Assembly (NCBI GenBank): GCA_910588775.1
Contig: CAJURH010000005.1
Location: 53,018 to 117,017, forward strand
Length of the DNA: 64,000 bases
Reading direction: 5' to 3'
DNA from: an uncultured Lachnospiraceae bacterium
Lineage (GTDB): Bacteria; Bacillota; Clostridia; Lachnospirales; Lachnospiraceae
Positions 33,262-41,560 of this stretch are shown here, piece by piece. A program made the translations under genes and the position numbers. Within the stretch, counting starts at the first letter, position 1; each line of letters opens with the position of its first letter. The notes beneath the pieces were generated by a model that saw nothing but the letters and a program-made list of their open reading frames with translations, was not told the origin of the DNA and made no database searches.

Positions 33262-34665
33262 TCACCCTTCCAAAATCCTCCTAGCCACACAAATCCCATT
33301 GGCACTGGCCTGCTGCAGCCCCCGGGTCACGGAAGCCCCGTCGCCAATGGCCCGCAGCCCTTTCACACTGGTTTCAAAATCCCTATTCACCACCACCTTA
33401 TTCGAGTAGAATTTCACCTCCACCCCATAGAGCAGCGTCTCATCGCTGGCGATTCCCGGCGTCACCTTATCCAGCGCGAAGATCATTTCTTCGATATCCA
33501 CCATAATCCGGTGGGGAAATACCAGAGACAGATCCCCTGGCACCGCGTCTTTCAGCGTGGGAATCAGGTTATTTCGGCCCAGCCGCTCCTCGGTGGTCCT
33601 CCGTCCTCGGCGGAAATCCCCGAAGGTCTGCACCATGATTTTCCCATCACAGAGCATATTGCTAAGCCGGGCAATATATTTCCCGTATTCGATGGGGCTT
33701 TTAAATGGCTTTGTAAAGTTCTTAGACACCAGCAGCGCAAAATTCGTGTTATCAGTCTTATATTCCTGGGATTTGTAAGCGTGACCGTTCACCACCGCCA
33801 GGCCATTTTCATAATATTCCGTGGCCACTTCCCCGGAAGGATTTGTGCAGAAAGTCCGCACTTTATCATCAAAGGTAGGCGTATAATAAATCAGCTTCGC
33901 CTCATACAAGTTCTTATTCAGAGCTTCCATCACCTCGTCCCGCACTTCCACCCGCACGCCCACATCCACGGTGCCTACCTGGGTTTCAATCTGGTGTTTC
34001 TGACAGATGTGGCTGAGCCAATCCGCTCCTTCCCGGCCCACAGCCGCCACCACCTGATTGGCAAGATACTTGTCGCCCGCCTGAAGTTTCACCCCTTTTG
34101 CCTGTCCATCCTCCATAAGAATGTCCTCCACCATGGCGCCAAAGAGCATTTTCACACCCTTCTCCTGGAGATGGTTCTGTAGCCGTTGGTAAATCTTATA
34201 GCCTTCCTCCGTACCCAGATGGCGGATGGGGCATTCCACCAGCTTTAAATTAGCATTGATGGCTTTTCTGCGGATTTCCCGAATCTCCGCTTCCTTACCC
34301 ACGCCGTACACATGGGTGTCCGCGCCAAATTTCAGATAGATATCGTCGGATTCCTTCAGAAGCTTCACCGTCTCCTCATATCCCAGGATTTCCACAAGAT
34401 TACCGCCCACGTCCGGAGACAGCGACAGCTTCCCATCGGAAAAGGCCCCCGCCCCCGCAAAACCGGTGGTAATGGAGCAGGGCTGACAGCCTACACATTT
34501 CTTGGTCTTTCGTTTGGGACACTGCCTTTTCTCAATGGACCGCCCCTTCTCTATCATCAAAATGCGCATATCCGGCCGCCGCTCAATCAGCTCATACGCG
34601 CAGAAAATCCCCGACGGCCCAGCGCCAATAATAATTACATCGTATACACTCATCATTCCATCCAT
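33262..34665 (-). CDS. FAD-dependent dehydrogenase (COG2509 type)
   Basis: A 467-residue flavoprotein. The N-terminus has the FAD dinucleotide fold YDVIIIGAGPSGIFCAYEL, followed by EKGRSIEKRQCPKRKTKKCVGCQPCSITTGFAGAGAFSDGKL, here split: the CPKRxxxxCVGCQPC cluster and AGAGAFSDGKLS are hallmarks of this uncharacterised group. AAVGREGADWL and IGDGASVTRGLQQASANG near the C-terminus complete the FAD site. The start is uncertain among ATGs at 34665, 34656 and 34653; the AGGAGG upstream favours the first. Substrate unknown. Confidence 0.85.
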   Translation of the reverse strand: MDGMMSVYDVIIIGAGPSGIFCAYELIERRPDMRILMIEKGRSIEKRQCPKRKTKKCVGCQPCSITTGFAGAGAFSDGKLSLSPDVGGNLVEILGYEETVKLLKESDDIYLKFGADTHVYGVGKEAEIREIRRKAINANLKLVECPIRHLGTEEGYKIYQRLQNHLQEKGVKMLFGAMVEDILMEDGQAKGVKLQAGDKYLANQVVAAVGREGADWLSHICQKHQIETQVGTVDVGVRVEVRDEVMEALNKNLYEAKLIYYTPTFDDKVRTFCTNPSGEVATEYYENGLAVVNGHAYKSQEYKTDNTNFALLVSKNFTKPFKSPIEYGKYIARLSNMLCDGKIMVQTFGDFRRGRRTTEERLGRNNLIPTLKDAVPGDLSLVFPHRIMVDIEEMIFALDKVTPGIASDETLLYGVEVKFYSNKVVVNRDFETSVKGLRAIGDGASVTRGLQQASANGICVARRILEG

Positions 34666-34732
34666 CCTTTCATTTTCCTCCTTATTATACCCCAAAATCA
34701 TTTTCCAGAACAGGCCCGGCGGCCAGATTCTC

Positions 34733-34763
34733 TGAATAAAAAAGAGCAAACGGTCCATACTTT
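34733..34763 (+). promoter_or_regulatory. Sigma-G-like promoter of the spore protein gene
   Basis: TGAATA (34733-34738), 17-base spacer, CATACTTT (34756-34763). This agrees with the forespore sigma-G pattern GHATR-17/18-CATWHTA apart from the last base. It lies about 110 bases upstream of an SASP gene, where such a promoter is expected. Confidence 0.65.
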
Positions 34764-34785
34764 TGATAGTTGATAGAATATACCA

Positions 34786-34852
34786 TAGGTAATTGCGAAA
34801 CTGTTTTCAAACTGGCTGTTGTCAAAATAAGCGTTTCGCAATTCTCTACAAT
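34786..34852 (+). other. Hairpin leader element, copy 2
   Basis: GGTAATTGCGAAACTG near 34789 and GCGTTTCGCAATTC near 34832 pair over 11-12 bases (AATTGCGAAAC / GTTTCGCAATT), enclosing about 30 bases. The first half matches the leader at 22893. Confidence 0.6.
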
Positions 34853-34876
34853 AGCAGAAGAAAAGGAGTGTGGATA

Positions 34877-35089
34877 ATGGGTAAGAAAAAAGAGAAGGAA
34901 ATCAAACTGGAAGATCTGACTCCACAAGAGAAATTAAAGTACGAAATCGCCGAAGAGCTGGGGCTTTTAGACCAGGTCTTAGAAAAAGGCTGGAAGAGCC
35001 TTCCCGCCAAGGACACCGGGCGCATCGGCGGACTGATAACCCGCCGGAAAAAAATGCTGGAGAAGTCCCAGAACGCTTCCAAGAATTAA
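34877..35089 (+). CDS. Small acid-soluble spore protein, alpha/beta type
   Basis: A 70-residue DNA-coating spore protein. LKYEIAEELGLLD near residue 20 holds the (K/T)xE-IA germination-protease site, and GRIGGLITRRKKMLEK near 48 matches the second conserved SASP block (GGxITRR). The Lys-rich N-terminus is divergent from Bacillus SspA but typical for Clostridia. AAAGGAG with 8 bases precedes ATG. The sigma-G-like promoter upstream supports expression in the forespore. Confidence 0.85.
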   Translation: MGKKKEKEIKLEDLTPQEKLKYEIAEELGLLDQVLEKGWKSLPAKDTGRIGGLITRRKKMLEKSQNASKN

Positions 35090-35097
35090 AAGGAGAC

Positions 35098-35237
35098 GGC
35101 CCTGGCAGTCTGGTATCTATGGAAAACAAATACGAAAAAAAAGTGAAGTGGTTTTTGTGGAGGAGTTTTCCGCCGCTTGGGGCGCCAGTCTATACCCCTT
35201 ATCGTATTGTTCCCATAGATGCCAGGCAGCCAGCGCC
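35098..35237. repeat. Long inverted-repeat element between SASP and MATE genes
   Basis: Arms at 35098-35134 and 35203-35237 are imperfect inverted copies; shared cores are CTGGC-N-G-N-CTGG and ATCTATGG. They surround about 68 bases. It separates convergent genes. There is no clear T-run, and the frames inside are not coding. Confidence 0.6.
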
Positions 35238-35259
35238 GCCTTTATTTCCCAGCAAAGGC

Positions 35260-36612
35260 TTATGTTCCCGCTTTCTTTGCCCAGGCGCCCCGCCAGTAAT
35301 AGAGCAGCATACACAGAGCCGTCATGCCCCAGGTGATGGGATACGTGACCGCAATCCCCCGGATATCCTGCCATCTGCCCATAATAACGAATAAAAGCCC
35401 TGTCCGCAAAATACAGATATTTGACAAAATAATCATCATCGGCGGCAAGGCTTTCCCTGCCCCCCGTATGGCGTCCGCCAGCGTTTCCAGAATTACATAG
35501 AACCAATAAAAAGGAAATGTGATCCGGATGATTTTCATACCGTTTTCGATAACCGCCCCATCCCTGGTAAAAAGGCCGAACGCCTGGGGGCCGAAAAGCA
35601 GCAGGAAGATAGCCGTAGCTACGTTTAAAAATGCGCCCATAAGAATACAGTTTTTCACGCCCCGGCGCACCCGGTCCGGCTTACCGGCCCCCATATTCTG
35701 CCCGGCAAAGGTTGTCATAGCCTGTCCCAGCGCGATAATCGGGTGATACAACAACAGCTCAATGCGGAAAAACGAGGTAAACGCGCTGATGGCATCCACT
35801 CCTAATCTGTTGATGTGATATTGGGCGAACATGTTGGAAATGGTAATCACCAGATTCTGAATCCCCGCCGGGACCCCGATTTTCACCATTCGAAGGAAAA
35901 CATCCTTCTGGATGCCAATCTCTTTCCAGACCAGCCGACAGTCGCCGCCCCATTTCATCAGATACGCCAGGCACAACGCCGCAGCCAACGTCTGGGAAAT
36001 CATGGAGGCCCAGGCTGCGCTCTGCACACAGGGAAATTTCTGAATCAACACCGCGTCGGCAATCACATTGGCGATGCCCCCGGCCAACTGGGTCAACATG
36101 GGGACTCTGGAATTTCCCATAGCGCGGATGATACCCGAAGCCATGTTATAAGTAATCACCGAAGTCAGGCTCAGAAAATAAATCCGCAGGTAGTCAACCG
36201 CTTCCCCCAGAATACCCGCTTCCACGCCCATGAGTCTCAGAAAATACGGCGCGCCCAGCCAGCCTAGGGCCATCAGTAAAAGTCCGCCCGCCAGGCTCAA
36301 GCCCACCGCCGTGTGCACCCCATCCCGGGCCGCCTTCTTATCCCGGCAGCCCACGGCCTGGGAAATCACTACGCTGGAACCCACCGACATGCCGGTGAAA
36401 AATCCCACCATGCAACTGATAATCAGGGAACTGGAACCCACGGCCGCATAGGAATTCTTGCTTAAGCAGTTGCCCACGAACAACAGGTCTACCGTATTAT
36501 AAAGTTGCTGAATCAGGCTGGACCCCAGAAGCGGCAGTGCAAACATAAGAAGCTGCTTTCCGATAGGCCCTTGTGTCAAATCATAGCTGTTTCCACTCTT
36601 TGCCGTCCACAT
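35260..36612 (-). CDS. MATE family multidrug/metabolite exporter
   Basis: A 450-residue inner-membrane exporter with about 12 helices. The N-terminal LTQGPIGKQLLMFALPLLGSSLIQQLYNTVDLLFVG region, seen in parts, is typical of MATE proteins of the NorM/DinF-like group in Clostridia. PVTW-like AGQNMGAGKPDRVRRG near residue 312 is the conserved GQNxGA motif. ATG at 36612 follows ATGGAGACGGTGT. It is transcribed toward the spore gene. Substrate cannot be inferred. Confidence 0.93.
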   Translation of the reverse strand: MWTAKSGNSYDLTQGPIGKQLLMFALPLLGSSLIQQLYNTVDLLFVGNCLSKNSYAAVGSSSLIISCMVGFFTGMSVGSSVVISQAVGCRDKKAARDGVHTAVGLSLAGGLLLMALGWLGAPYFLRLMGVEAGILGEAVDYLRIYFLSLTSVITYNMASGIIRAMGNSRVPMLTQLAGGIANVIADAVLIQKFPCVQSAAWASMISQTLAAALCLAYLMKWGGDCRLVWKEIGIQKDVFLRMVKIGVPAGIQNLVITISNMFAQYHINRLGVDAISAFTSFFRIELLLYHPIIALGQAMTTFAGQNMGAGKPDRVRRGVKNCILMGAFLNVATAIFLLLFGPQAFGLFTRDGAVIENGMKIIRITFPFYWFYVILETLADAIRGAGKALPPMMIILSNICILRTGLLFVIMGRWQDIRGIAVTYPITWGMTALCMLLYYWRGAWAKKAGT

Positions 36613-36693
36613 ACACCGTCTCCATTCGTTTCATCTTTATATTGTATATACTCTGTATCTGTTTGCACTTTTCCCCAAAAAATAGCAGACGCC

Positions 36694-37923
36694 TCATTGA
36701 TTTCTTCGCTCTTGCGCCTCTTGGCGGGTATAAGCTTCCGTCAGAGCTTTCAATTTCTCAAAACTGGCTGTCTCATCGTACGCCTTCATCACCGAGCGCA
36801 GATCTTCATAGTTATAAGCATTCACATAAATGCCCGTGGCCAGCGCATACTGTTCATTATACTCCTCTTTGCTTTTGGAAATCCAATATCCCTGGGTCAT
36901 CCGAAACGCCCGACCATCTTCACGAAATTCTTTTCCATACCCAGTCACGGCATTGTACATGGCCGCAAAAGCGGGTCCAATGGTAGAACTGAATTTACCC
37001 GCCACATAACACAAGGTCCCATCCGCAAACAACTCTTTGTTGGTTATGCTGTAACAGTCGATAACCCCTTGCTTCACCCCTACTTTTTGCAGCACGTCCA
37101 CCATACTGTACATGGAAAACATGGACAGCGCGTAATCATACGAACCGCTTTCCAGCTCTTTTGTCGCCTGCTTCTCCACATTCTCCCTGGTGGTATACCC
37201 TGGGAAAATAGTCAGATCCACATCCCCCAGAGACAGCTTTACCGTCTCCTCGGTAAGCGCTAACTCTTCCACATCCTGCCCCAAAGCGCCAAATTCCTTT
37301 TCAAAGACTTCCAAGGCTCCCACGGAACGGGCATGATGCATCTCATTTCCGATACTTGCTCCTCCGGTGAACAGGATATACGATTTCCCTTTCTTCTCAT
37401 GAATAAAATAATCCGCCATTTCCGCACCGGCCTCATGCTCGATTCTGTTGCCAGGTCCTATCACACCGAGAAAATAGGGATCATCCGCCACGGATTCGTA
37501 GTCATCCTCAGTAACCGTGCCAGAAGCCAGCACGTAGTAAATTCCCTGGGATCGGCAATATGCCACCTCCTCTGGCAGATCGTACGTGATAAAAGACAAA
37601 ATGCCTTCCACCCCTTCCCCGCAGGCATCTTCCAAAAACCTCATCTCATCCGTCTCACTGCGAATGGCGTAAGAATAACAAAATCTCACTTCTGGAAAGC
37701 ATTTCTCAATATACCCCGTCAGATATTCCCGAAACGCGATCACTTCATCATCCCGCACATCGTACACGGCCACGCCGATTTTATGAATATCTTTCTGCGC
37801 GCTTTCCTCTTCTTGGACATCCGCCGGACTATTCATACGGTCTGATTGGGACGGTGAACCTCCGCAGCCACCCAGACAAAACAAAAGCGCCGCCGTCAGC
37901 AGGATAAAAAACAACCTTCTCAC
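36694..37923 (-). CDS. Periplasmic-binding-protein-like lipoprotein (type 1 fold), last gene of the B12-controlled operon
   Basis: A lipoprotein of 409 residues. The signal has the lipobox LGGC (Cys near residue 19), followed by a Ser/Glu-rich linker. The domain from about residue 45 begins KIGVAVYDVRDDEVIAFREYL, the opening strand and helix of type 1 sugar-binding-like proteins, and GTLCYVAGKFSSTIGPAFAAMYNAVTG-like segments follow near 310. The start is a GTG that overlaps the ATPase stop (GTGA) and has GGGAGG 6 bases upstream. So the transporter operon has two unrelated binding proteins. Ligand unknown; corrinoid or cobalt relatedness is inferred from the riboswitch. Confidence 0.8.
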   Translation of the reverse strand: MRRLFFILLTAALLFCLGGCGGSPSQSDRMNSPADVQEEESAQKDIHKIGVAVYDVRDDEVIAFREYLTGYIEKCFPEVRFCYSYAIRSETDEMRFLEDACGEGVEGILSFITYDLPEEVAYCRSQGIYYVLASGTVTEDDYESVADDPYFLGVIGPGNRIEHEAGAEMADYFIHEKKGKSYILFTGGASIGNEMHHARSVGALEVFEKEFGALGQDVEELALTEETVKLSLGDVDLTIFPGYTTRENVEKQATKELESGSYDYALSMFSMYSMVDVLQKVGVKQGVIDCYSITNKELFADGTLCYVAGKFSSTIGPAFAAMYNAVTGYGKEFREDGRAFRMTQGYWISKSKEEYNEQYALATGIYVNAYNYEDLRSVMKAYDETASFEKLKALTEAYTRQEAQERRNQ

Positions 37924-38897
37924 GATTTGCCTCCCTTCTTTCCAAATATATGACAAGCCACCTGATGACCCGGCTCCAGTTCTGTCAAAGACGGACGTTC
38001 TCGTTTACAGATTTCCTCGCAATGCCCGCAGCGATCCTGGAAAGGACAACCCGCGGGCACGTCCAGGGGACTGGGCGCTTCGCTTTCGATGCTGGCTATT
38101 TTCTTGGAAAAATCCATATGAATATCGAAAATGGCGCCCATCAACGCCTTGGTATAGGGATGCCGGGCGCAGATATTCAGTTCCTCGGCAGGGAGAACTT
38201 CCACAATGTTTCCCAAATACATCACCGCAATCTGATGGGCGAAAGACTGGATGAGCCCCAAATCATGGGCAATAAAGCCGATGGCAATGTTCTTCTCTTT
38301 CTGAAGTTTCACCACCAGCTCAATAATTGTCTTTTGCACCGATACGTCCAAGGCGCAGGTGGCCTCGTCCATCACCACAATCTCCGGTTCCAACACAATG
38401 GCCCGGGCAATGGCGACGCGTTGCCGCTGGCCGCCACTCATATTGTGAGGGTAACGGTCTGCAAAATCTCCTGGCAAATCCACCAACTTCAGGTATTTTC
38501 TCGCTACCGCGTCTTTCTCTCTTTTCTTGATTCTGCCGAAATTCATCAAGGGCTCACAGATAATGTCCCGGATCTTCATTTTCGGGTTAAAGGATGCAGA
38601 CGGGTCCTGGAAGACCATCTGGATTTTCTGGCGGTTTTGCCGTAAGGTCTCTCCTTTCATCTTAGTCATATCCTGTCCGTGAAAGAAAATCTCCCCTTCC
38701 GTAGGCGTGTCCAGGGACGCCAAAAAGCGCATGAACGTACTCTTTCCACAGCCAGACTCCCCCACCAGCCCCAGGGTTTTTCCCTTATACAATTTCAGAT
38801 TGATATCGTTGCATGCCACCAGGGTCCGGTGATTGGACGCGGGAAACCTGCGCGTCACATGTCTTGCCTCTAAAATCATGTCTTTCTCATCAAACAT
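37920..38897 (-). CDS. Oligopeptide/nickel-type ABC transporter ATPase, second (DppF/NikE type)
   Basis: A 325-residue ATPase. GLVGESGCGKST (Walker A) lies near residue 44, MSGGQRQRVAIARAI (signature) near 156, and IVVMDEATCALD (Walker B and D-loop) near 176. The C-terminal PAGCPFQDRCGHCEEICKRERP has the four-Cys motif reported to bind an iron-sulfur cluster in Dpp/Opp ATPases. The start at 38897 follows GGGAGGGGTACGTT and overlaps the partner ATPase by 8 bases. Confidence 0.92.
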   Translation of the reverse strand: MFDEKDMILEARHVTRRFPASNHRTLVACNDINLKLYKGKTLGLVGESGCGKSTFMRFLASLDTPTEGEIFFHGQDMTKMKGETLRQNRQKIQMVFQDPSASFNPKMKIRDIICEPLMNFGRIKKREKDAVARKYLKLVDLPGDFADRYPHNMSGGQRQRVAIARAIVLEPEIVVMDEATCALDVSVQKTIIELVVKLQKEKNIAIGFIAHDLGLIQSFAHQIAVMYLGNIVEVLPAEELNICARHPYTKALMGAIFDIHMDFSKKIASIESEAPSPLDVPAGCPFQDRCGHCEEICKRERPSLTELEPGHQVACHIFGKKGGKS

Positions 38898-39672
38898 AAC
38901 GTACCCCTCCCAAAGACGGCACCGCATCCAACAGATTTCTCGTATAATCGCTCTTAGAGTGATGCAGTATCAGCTCCCGATCGCCTGCGTCCACAATTTC
39001 TCCGTTTTTCATCACAAGAATGTAATCCGCCATATAGGCTGCCACGCCCAAATTGTGGGTGACCACAACGATACTGGTCTGGTACTCCTCCCTAAGCTCC
39101 ATCATCTGACGGACAATCTGCGCCTGCGTGGTTACGTCCAGCGCGCTGGTAGGTTCGTCGGCCAGAAGCAGCTTGGGCTGAAAAGTCATGGCCATGGCAA
39201 TGCCCACCCGCTGACGCATACCGCCGGACAACTGAAAGGGATAGCTTTTCATAATGTTGTCGCCATTTGGCAAGCGCATACGCTCCAGCATTTTCACGCC
39301 CATGTCCCAGGCCTCTCTCTTTTGTATATTCTTATGGGTCCGGATGTATTCCACGAACTGCTTTCCAATGGTACGGGTAGGATTGATCATTGCCCCAGAA
39401 TCCTGAAAAATCATGGAAATATCCGTGCCCCGCAGTTTTCTCCACTGTTCTTTGGTATTGGAAAGGAGGGATTTTCCCCCAAAAAGAATATCGCCCTTAG
39501 TCACCTGGCCGCTTCCAGCCAACAACCCTAAGACTGCCCGAATCACCGTGGTCTTGCCGCTTCCGCTCTCTCCCACGATGCTGCATATCTTCCCCTGTCC
39601 CAGAGAGAGGTTAAAGTCTTTCACCGTGGGCCGGTCGTGATAAGATATAGTCACATCTTTTATTTTCAACAT
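38890..39672 (-). CDS. Oligopeptide/nickel-type ABC transporter ATPase, first (DppD/NikD type)
   Basis: A 260-residue ATPase with SIVGESGSGKTTVIRAVLG (Walker A) near residue 33, LSGGMRQRVGIAMAM (signature) near 144 and LLLADEPTSALDVTTQAQI (Walker B) near 166. It is shorter than usual DppD: the C-terminal extension with the Cys motif is absent, which resembles NikD. GAGGAGGAGAGGGAA precedes the ATG. It pairs with the second ATPase to drive the permeases encoded upstream. Confidence 0.92.
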   Translation of the reverse strand: MLKIKDVTISYHDRPTVKDFNLSLGQGKICSIVGESGSGKTTVIRAVLGLLAGSGQVTKGDILFGGKSLLSNTKEQWRKLRGTDISMIFQDSGAMINPTRTIGKQFVEYIRTHKNIQKREAWDMGVKMLERMRLPNGDNIMKSYPFQLSGGMRQRVGIAMAMTFQPKLLLADEPTSALDVTTQAQIVRQMMELREEYQTSIVVVTHNLGVAAYMADYILVMKNGEIVDAGDRELILHHSKSDYTRNLLDAVPSLGGVRYV

Positions 39673-39686
39673 TTCCCTCTCCTCCT

Positions 39687-40508
39687 CTACTCGTCTCTGG
39701 GGTCCAGAACGTCCCGCAGGCCGTCCCCAAACAGATTAAACGCCACCACCACCAGGAAGATAGCCAACCCCGGGAAAATCATCAGCCAGGGAGCTGCCGC
39801 CATATAGGCCCGGCCTTCGTTGAGCATTAGACCCCACTCCGGTGTAGGCGCCTGGGCGCCAAATCCTAAGAAAGACAATCCCGCCAGCTCCAGCATCATG
39901 CTTCCAATGTCTGTAGCTCCTGTGATAATAAGCGTGGGCAGCGCGTTGGGCAGCATGTATTTCATCAGAATATATGGCGTCTTCGATCCGGTGACCACCG
40001 CCGCCGCCACATAATCCCGATGACGGATTTTCAAGACTAAACTTCTGGCCAAACGGGCGTATTTGGTCCAGCTCACCATGGAGATGGCCAGCACCGCGTT
40101 CTGAATGCTGGCTCCCAAAATGCCAGCAATGGCAATGGCCAGTACCATGCCTGGAAAGGACACCATCATATCGGAGAACCGCATAATCAACGCGTCAACA
40201 ATCCCCCCAAAGTACCCTGCCAGAATTCCCAGAACCGTGCCAACCGTGAAAATAATCACCACTACGCTCAGGGCCGCCGTCAGAGATGTTCTGGTTCCAT
40301 ACAGCACCCGGGCGAAAATATCTCTTCCCAGCTTGTCTGTGCCAAACCAGTGCTCGCTACTGGGTTTTTGCAGGGCGTTGGCCAAAATCCCTTCCGCCGG
40401 GTCCTGCCCTCTGGATAAAACAGGCGCGAAAACCGCCACCAACACCACCAACAAAATCAAAAAACAAAAAAACAGAAACGATTTATTTTTTTTTGCAAAA
40501 TCTTTCAC
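39687..40508 (-). CDS. ABC transporter permease (DppC/NikC type)
   Basis: A 273-residue membrane protein with an N-terminal helix and a five-helix core. The N-terminal GTDKLGRDIFARVLYGTRTSL near residue 55 is the DppC/OppC signature, and the EAA loop reads AAAVVTGSKTPYILMKYMLPNALP near 172. MLELAGLSFLGFGAQAPTPEWG near 205 is also characteristic. It lies 7 bases after the DppB-type permease and 14 before the first ATPase. Confidence 0.93.
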   Translation of the reverse strand: MKDFAKKNKSFLFFCFLILLVVLVAVFAPVLSRGQDPAEGILANALQKPSSEHWFGTDKLGRDIFARVLYGTRTSLTAALSVVVIIFTVGTVLGILAGYFGGIVDALIMRFSDMMVSFPGMVLAIAIAGILGASIQNAVLAISMVSWTKYARLARSLVLKIRHRDYVAAAVVTGSKTPYILMKYMLPNALPTLIITGATDIGSMMLELAGLSFLGFGAQAPTPEWGLMLNEGRAYMAAAPWLMIFPGLAIFLVVVAFNLFGDGLRDVLDPRDE

Positions 40509-40515
40509 GACGCCA

Positions 40516-41454
40516 TCACCTCTTTTCTCTCATTCTGGGATCCACAAAGTTGTAGGAAATATCCACGACCAGGTTGATAACCATGTAAATCAGCGCAATC
40601 CACAACACATACCCCTGAATCAACGGATAATCGTAAGCGGTAATCGCTGATACCGCCAAACCGCCTAACCCCGGATAGGAGAAAATCACTTCCACCACTG
40701 CGGTGCCGCCCAGCAGATTTCCCACAGAAAGGCCCAACATGGTAATCAGCGGGAGCAGGGAATTGGGAAATACGTTCAGCCACAGGATCTTCCATTCTTT
40801 CACGCCCCGCGCCCGCGCGCCTATCACATAATCCTGATTCAGTTCTTCCAATACCGCCGTACGCACCTGCCGGGTGTATTTTGCAGACATGGCAAATGCC
40901 AGCGTCACCGCCGGAAGAATCATGTTGTTAAATGTGGCGTCGGTAGAAACCACCGGGAGCCACTTCAATTTTACACAAAAAAAGGAAATCAGCAAAAGTC
41001 CCACCCAGAAATTGGGGACCGATACGCCCAGAAAAGTCATTCCCCGGACCAGATGATCCATCCATTTGTTTTTGTTAACCGCCGCCAGCATTCCGAAGGG
41101 AACAGAGACCAGCAACATTAGAATCATAGAAAACAACGACAGCTTCATGGTAGGCCACAGCCGGGAACCCAGAAGATCCAGCACGGATTTTTTCAGGGAG
41201 TAGGAATTACCAAAATTCCCTTTCAGACAACCGGTCAGCCAGTCTGCATACTGGACCAGAAACGGACGGGTCAGCCCCATCTCCTCCCGGGTCTGCTGCA
41301 TCACTTCTTCACTGGGCACAATGCCCGACGCCGCATACATGGTGCGCACCGGATCGCCGGGCGCCATGTACGTTAAAAGAAAGGTCAAAAAGCTGATGCC
41401 AATGAGCACGATGGCGATTTGCCCCAGCCTTTTTCCCAGTTGTTTCTTAGACAA
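40516..41454 (-). CDS. ABC transporter permease (DppB/NikB type)
   Basis: A 312-residue membrane protein with six helices. LTYMAPGDPVRTMY near residue 28 and EMGLTRPFLVQYADWL near 57 are family signatures, and the EAA loop YVIGARARGVKEWKILWLNVFPNSLLP near 205 contacts the ATPase. It follows the binding-protein gene after a 106-base gap that contains an intercistronic stem-loop. Confidence 0.93.
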   Translation of the reverse strand: MSKKQLGKRLGQIAIVLIGISFLTFLLTYMAPGDPVRTMYAASGIVPSEEVMQQTREEMGLTRPFLVQYADWLTGCLKGNFGNSYSLKKSVLDLLGSRLWPTMKLSLFSMILMLLVSVPFGMLAAVNKNKWMDHLVRGMTFLGVSVPNFWVGLLLISFFCVKLKWLPVVSTDATFNNMILPAVTLAFAMSAKYTRQVRTAVLEELNQDYVIGARARGVKEWKILWLNVFPNSLLPLITMLGLSVGNLLGGTAVVEVIFSYPGLGGLAVSAITAYDYPLIQGYVLWIALIYMVINLVVDISYNFVDPRMREKR

Positions 41455-41489
41455 ATCCTTCCTCCTCCTTTCGGTTCCCCTCTTCTTTT

Positions 41490-41542
41490 CGGCGATTGCA
41501 AAACATAAATTTTCTTTTTATATTATAATTTCGCAACCGCCG
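41490..41542 (-). other. Intercistronic stem-loop between binding protein and permease genes
   Basis: CGGCGATTGCAAA (41490-41502) pairs with TTTCGCAACCGCCG (41529-41542) with two mismatches. Such stems after binding-protein genes often stabilise the upstream transcript or limit read-through. There is no adequate T-run after it. Confidence 0.6.
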
Positions 41543-41560
41543 AACGTAGCCGCCTATCTT

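Noticed and set aside
33202..34182. 326-codon plus-strand frame opposite the FAD protein
   Set aside because: The minus strand has an unmistakable FAD fold; the plus frame has no motifs or ribosome site.
35117..35506. 129-codon minus-strand frame beyond the MATE stop as a C-terminal extension
   Set aside because: It is in another frame from the MATE gene, which already has full length, and it falls in the inverted-repeat element.
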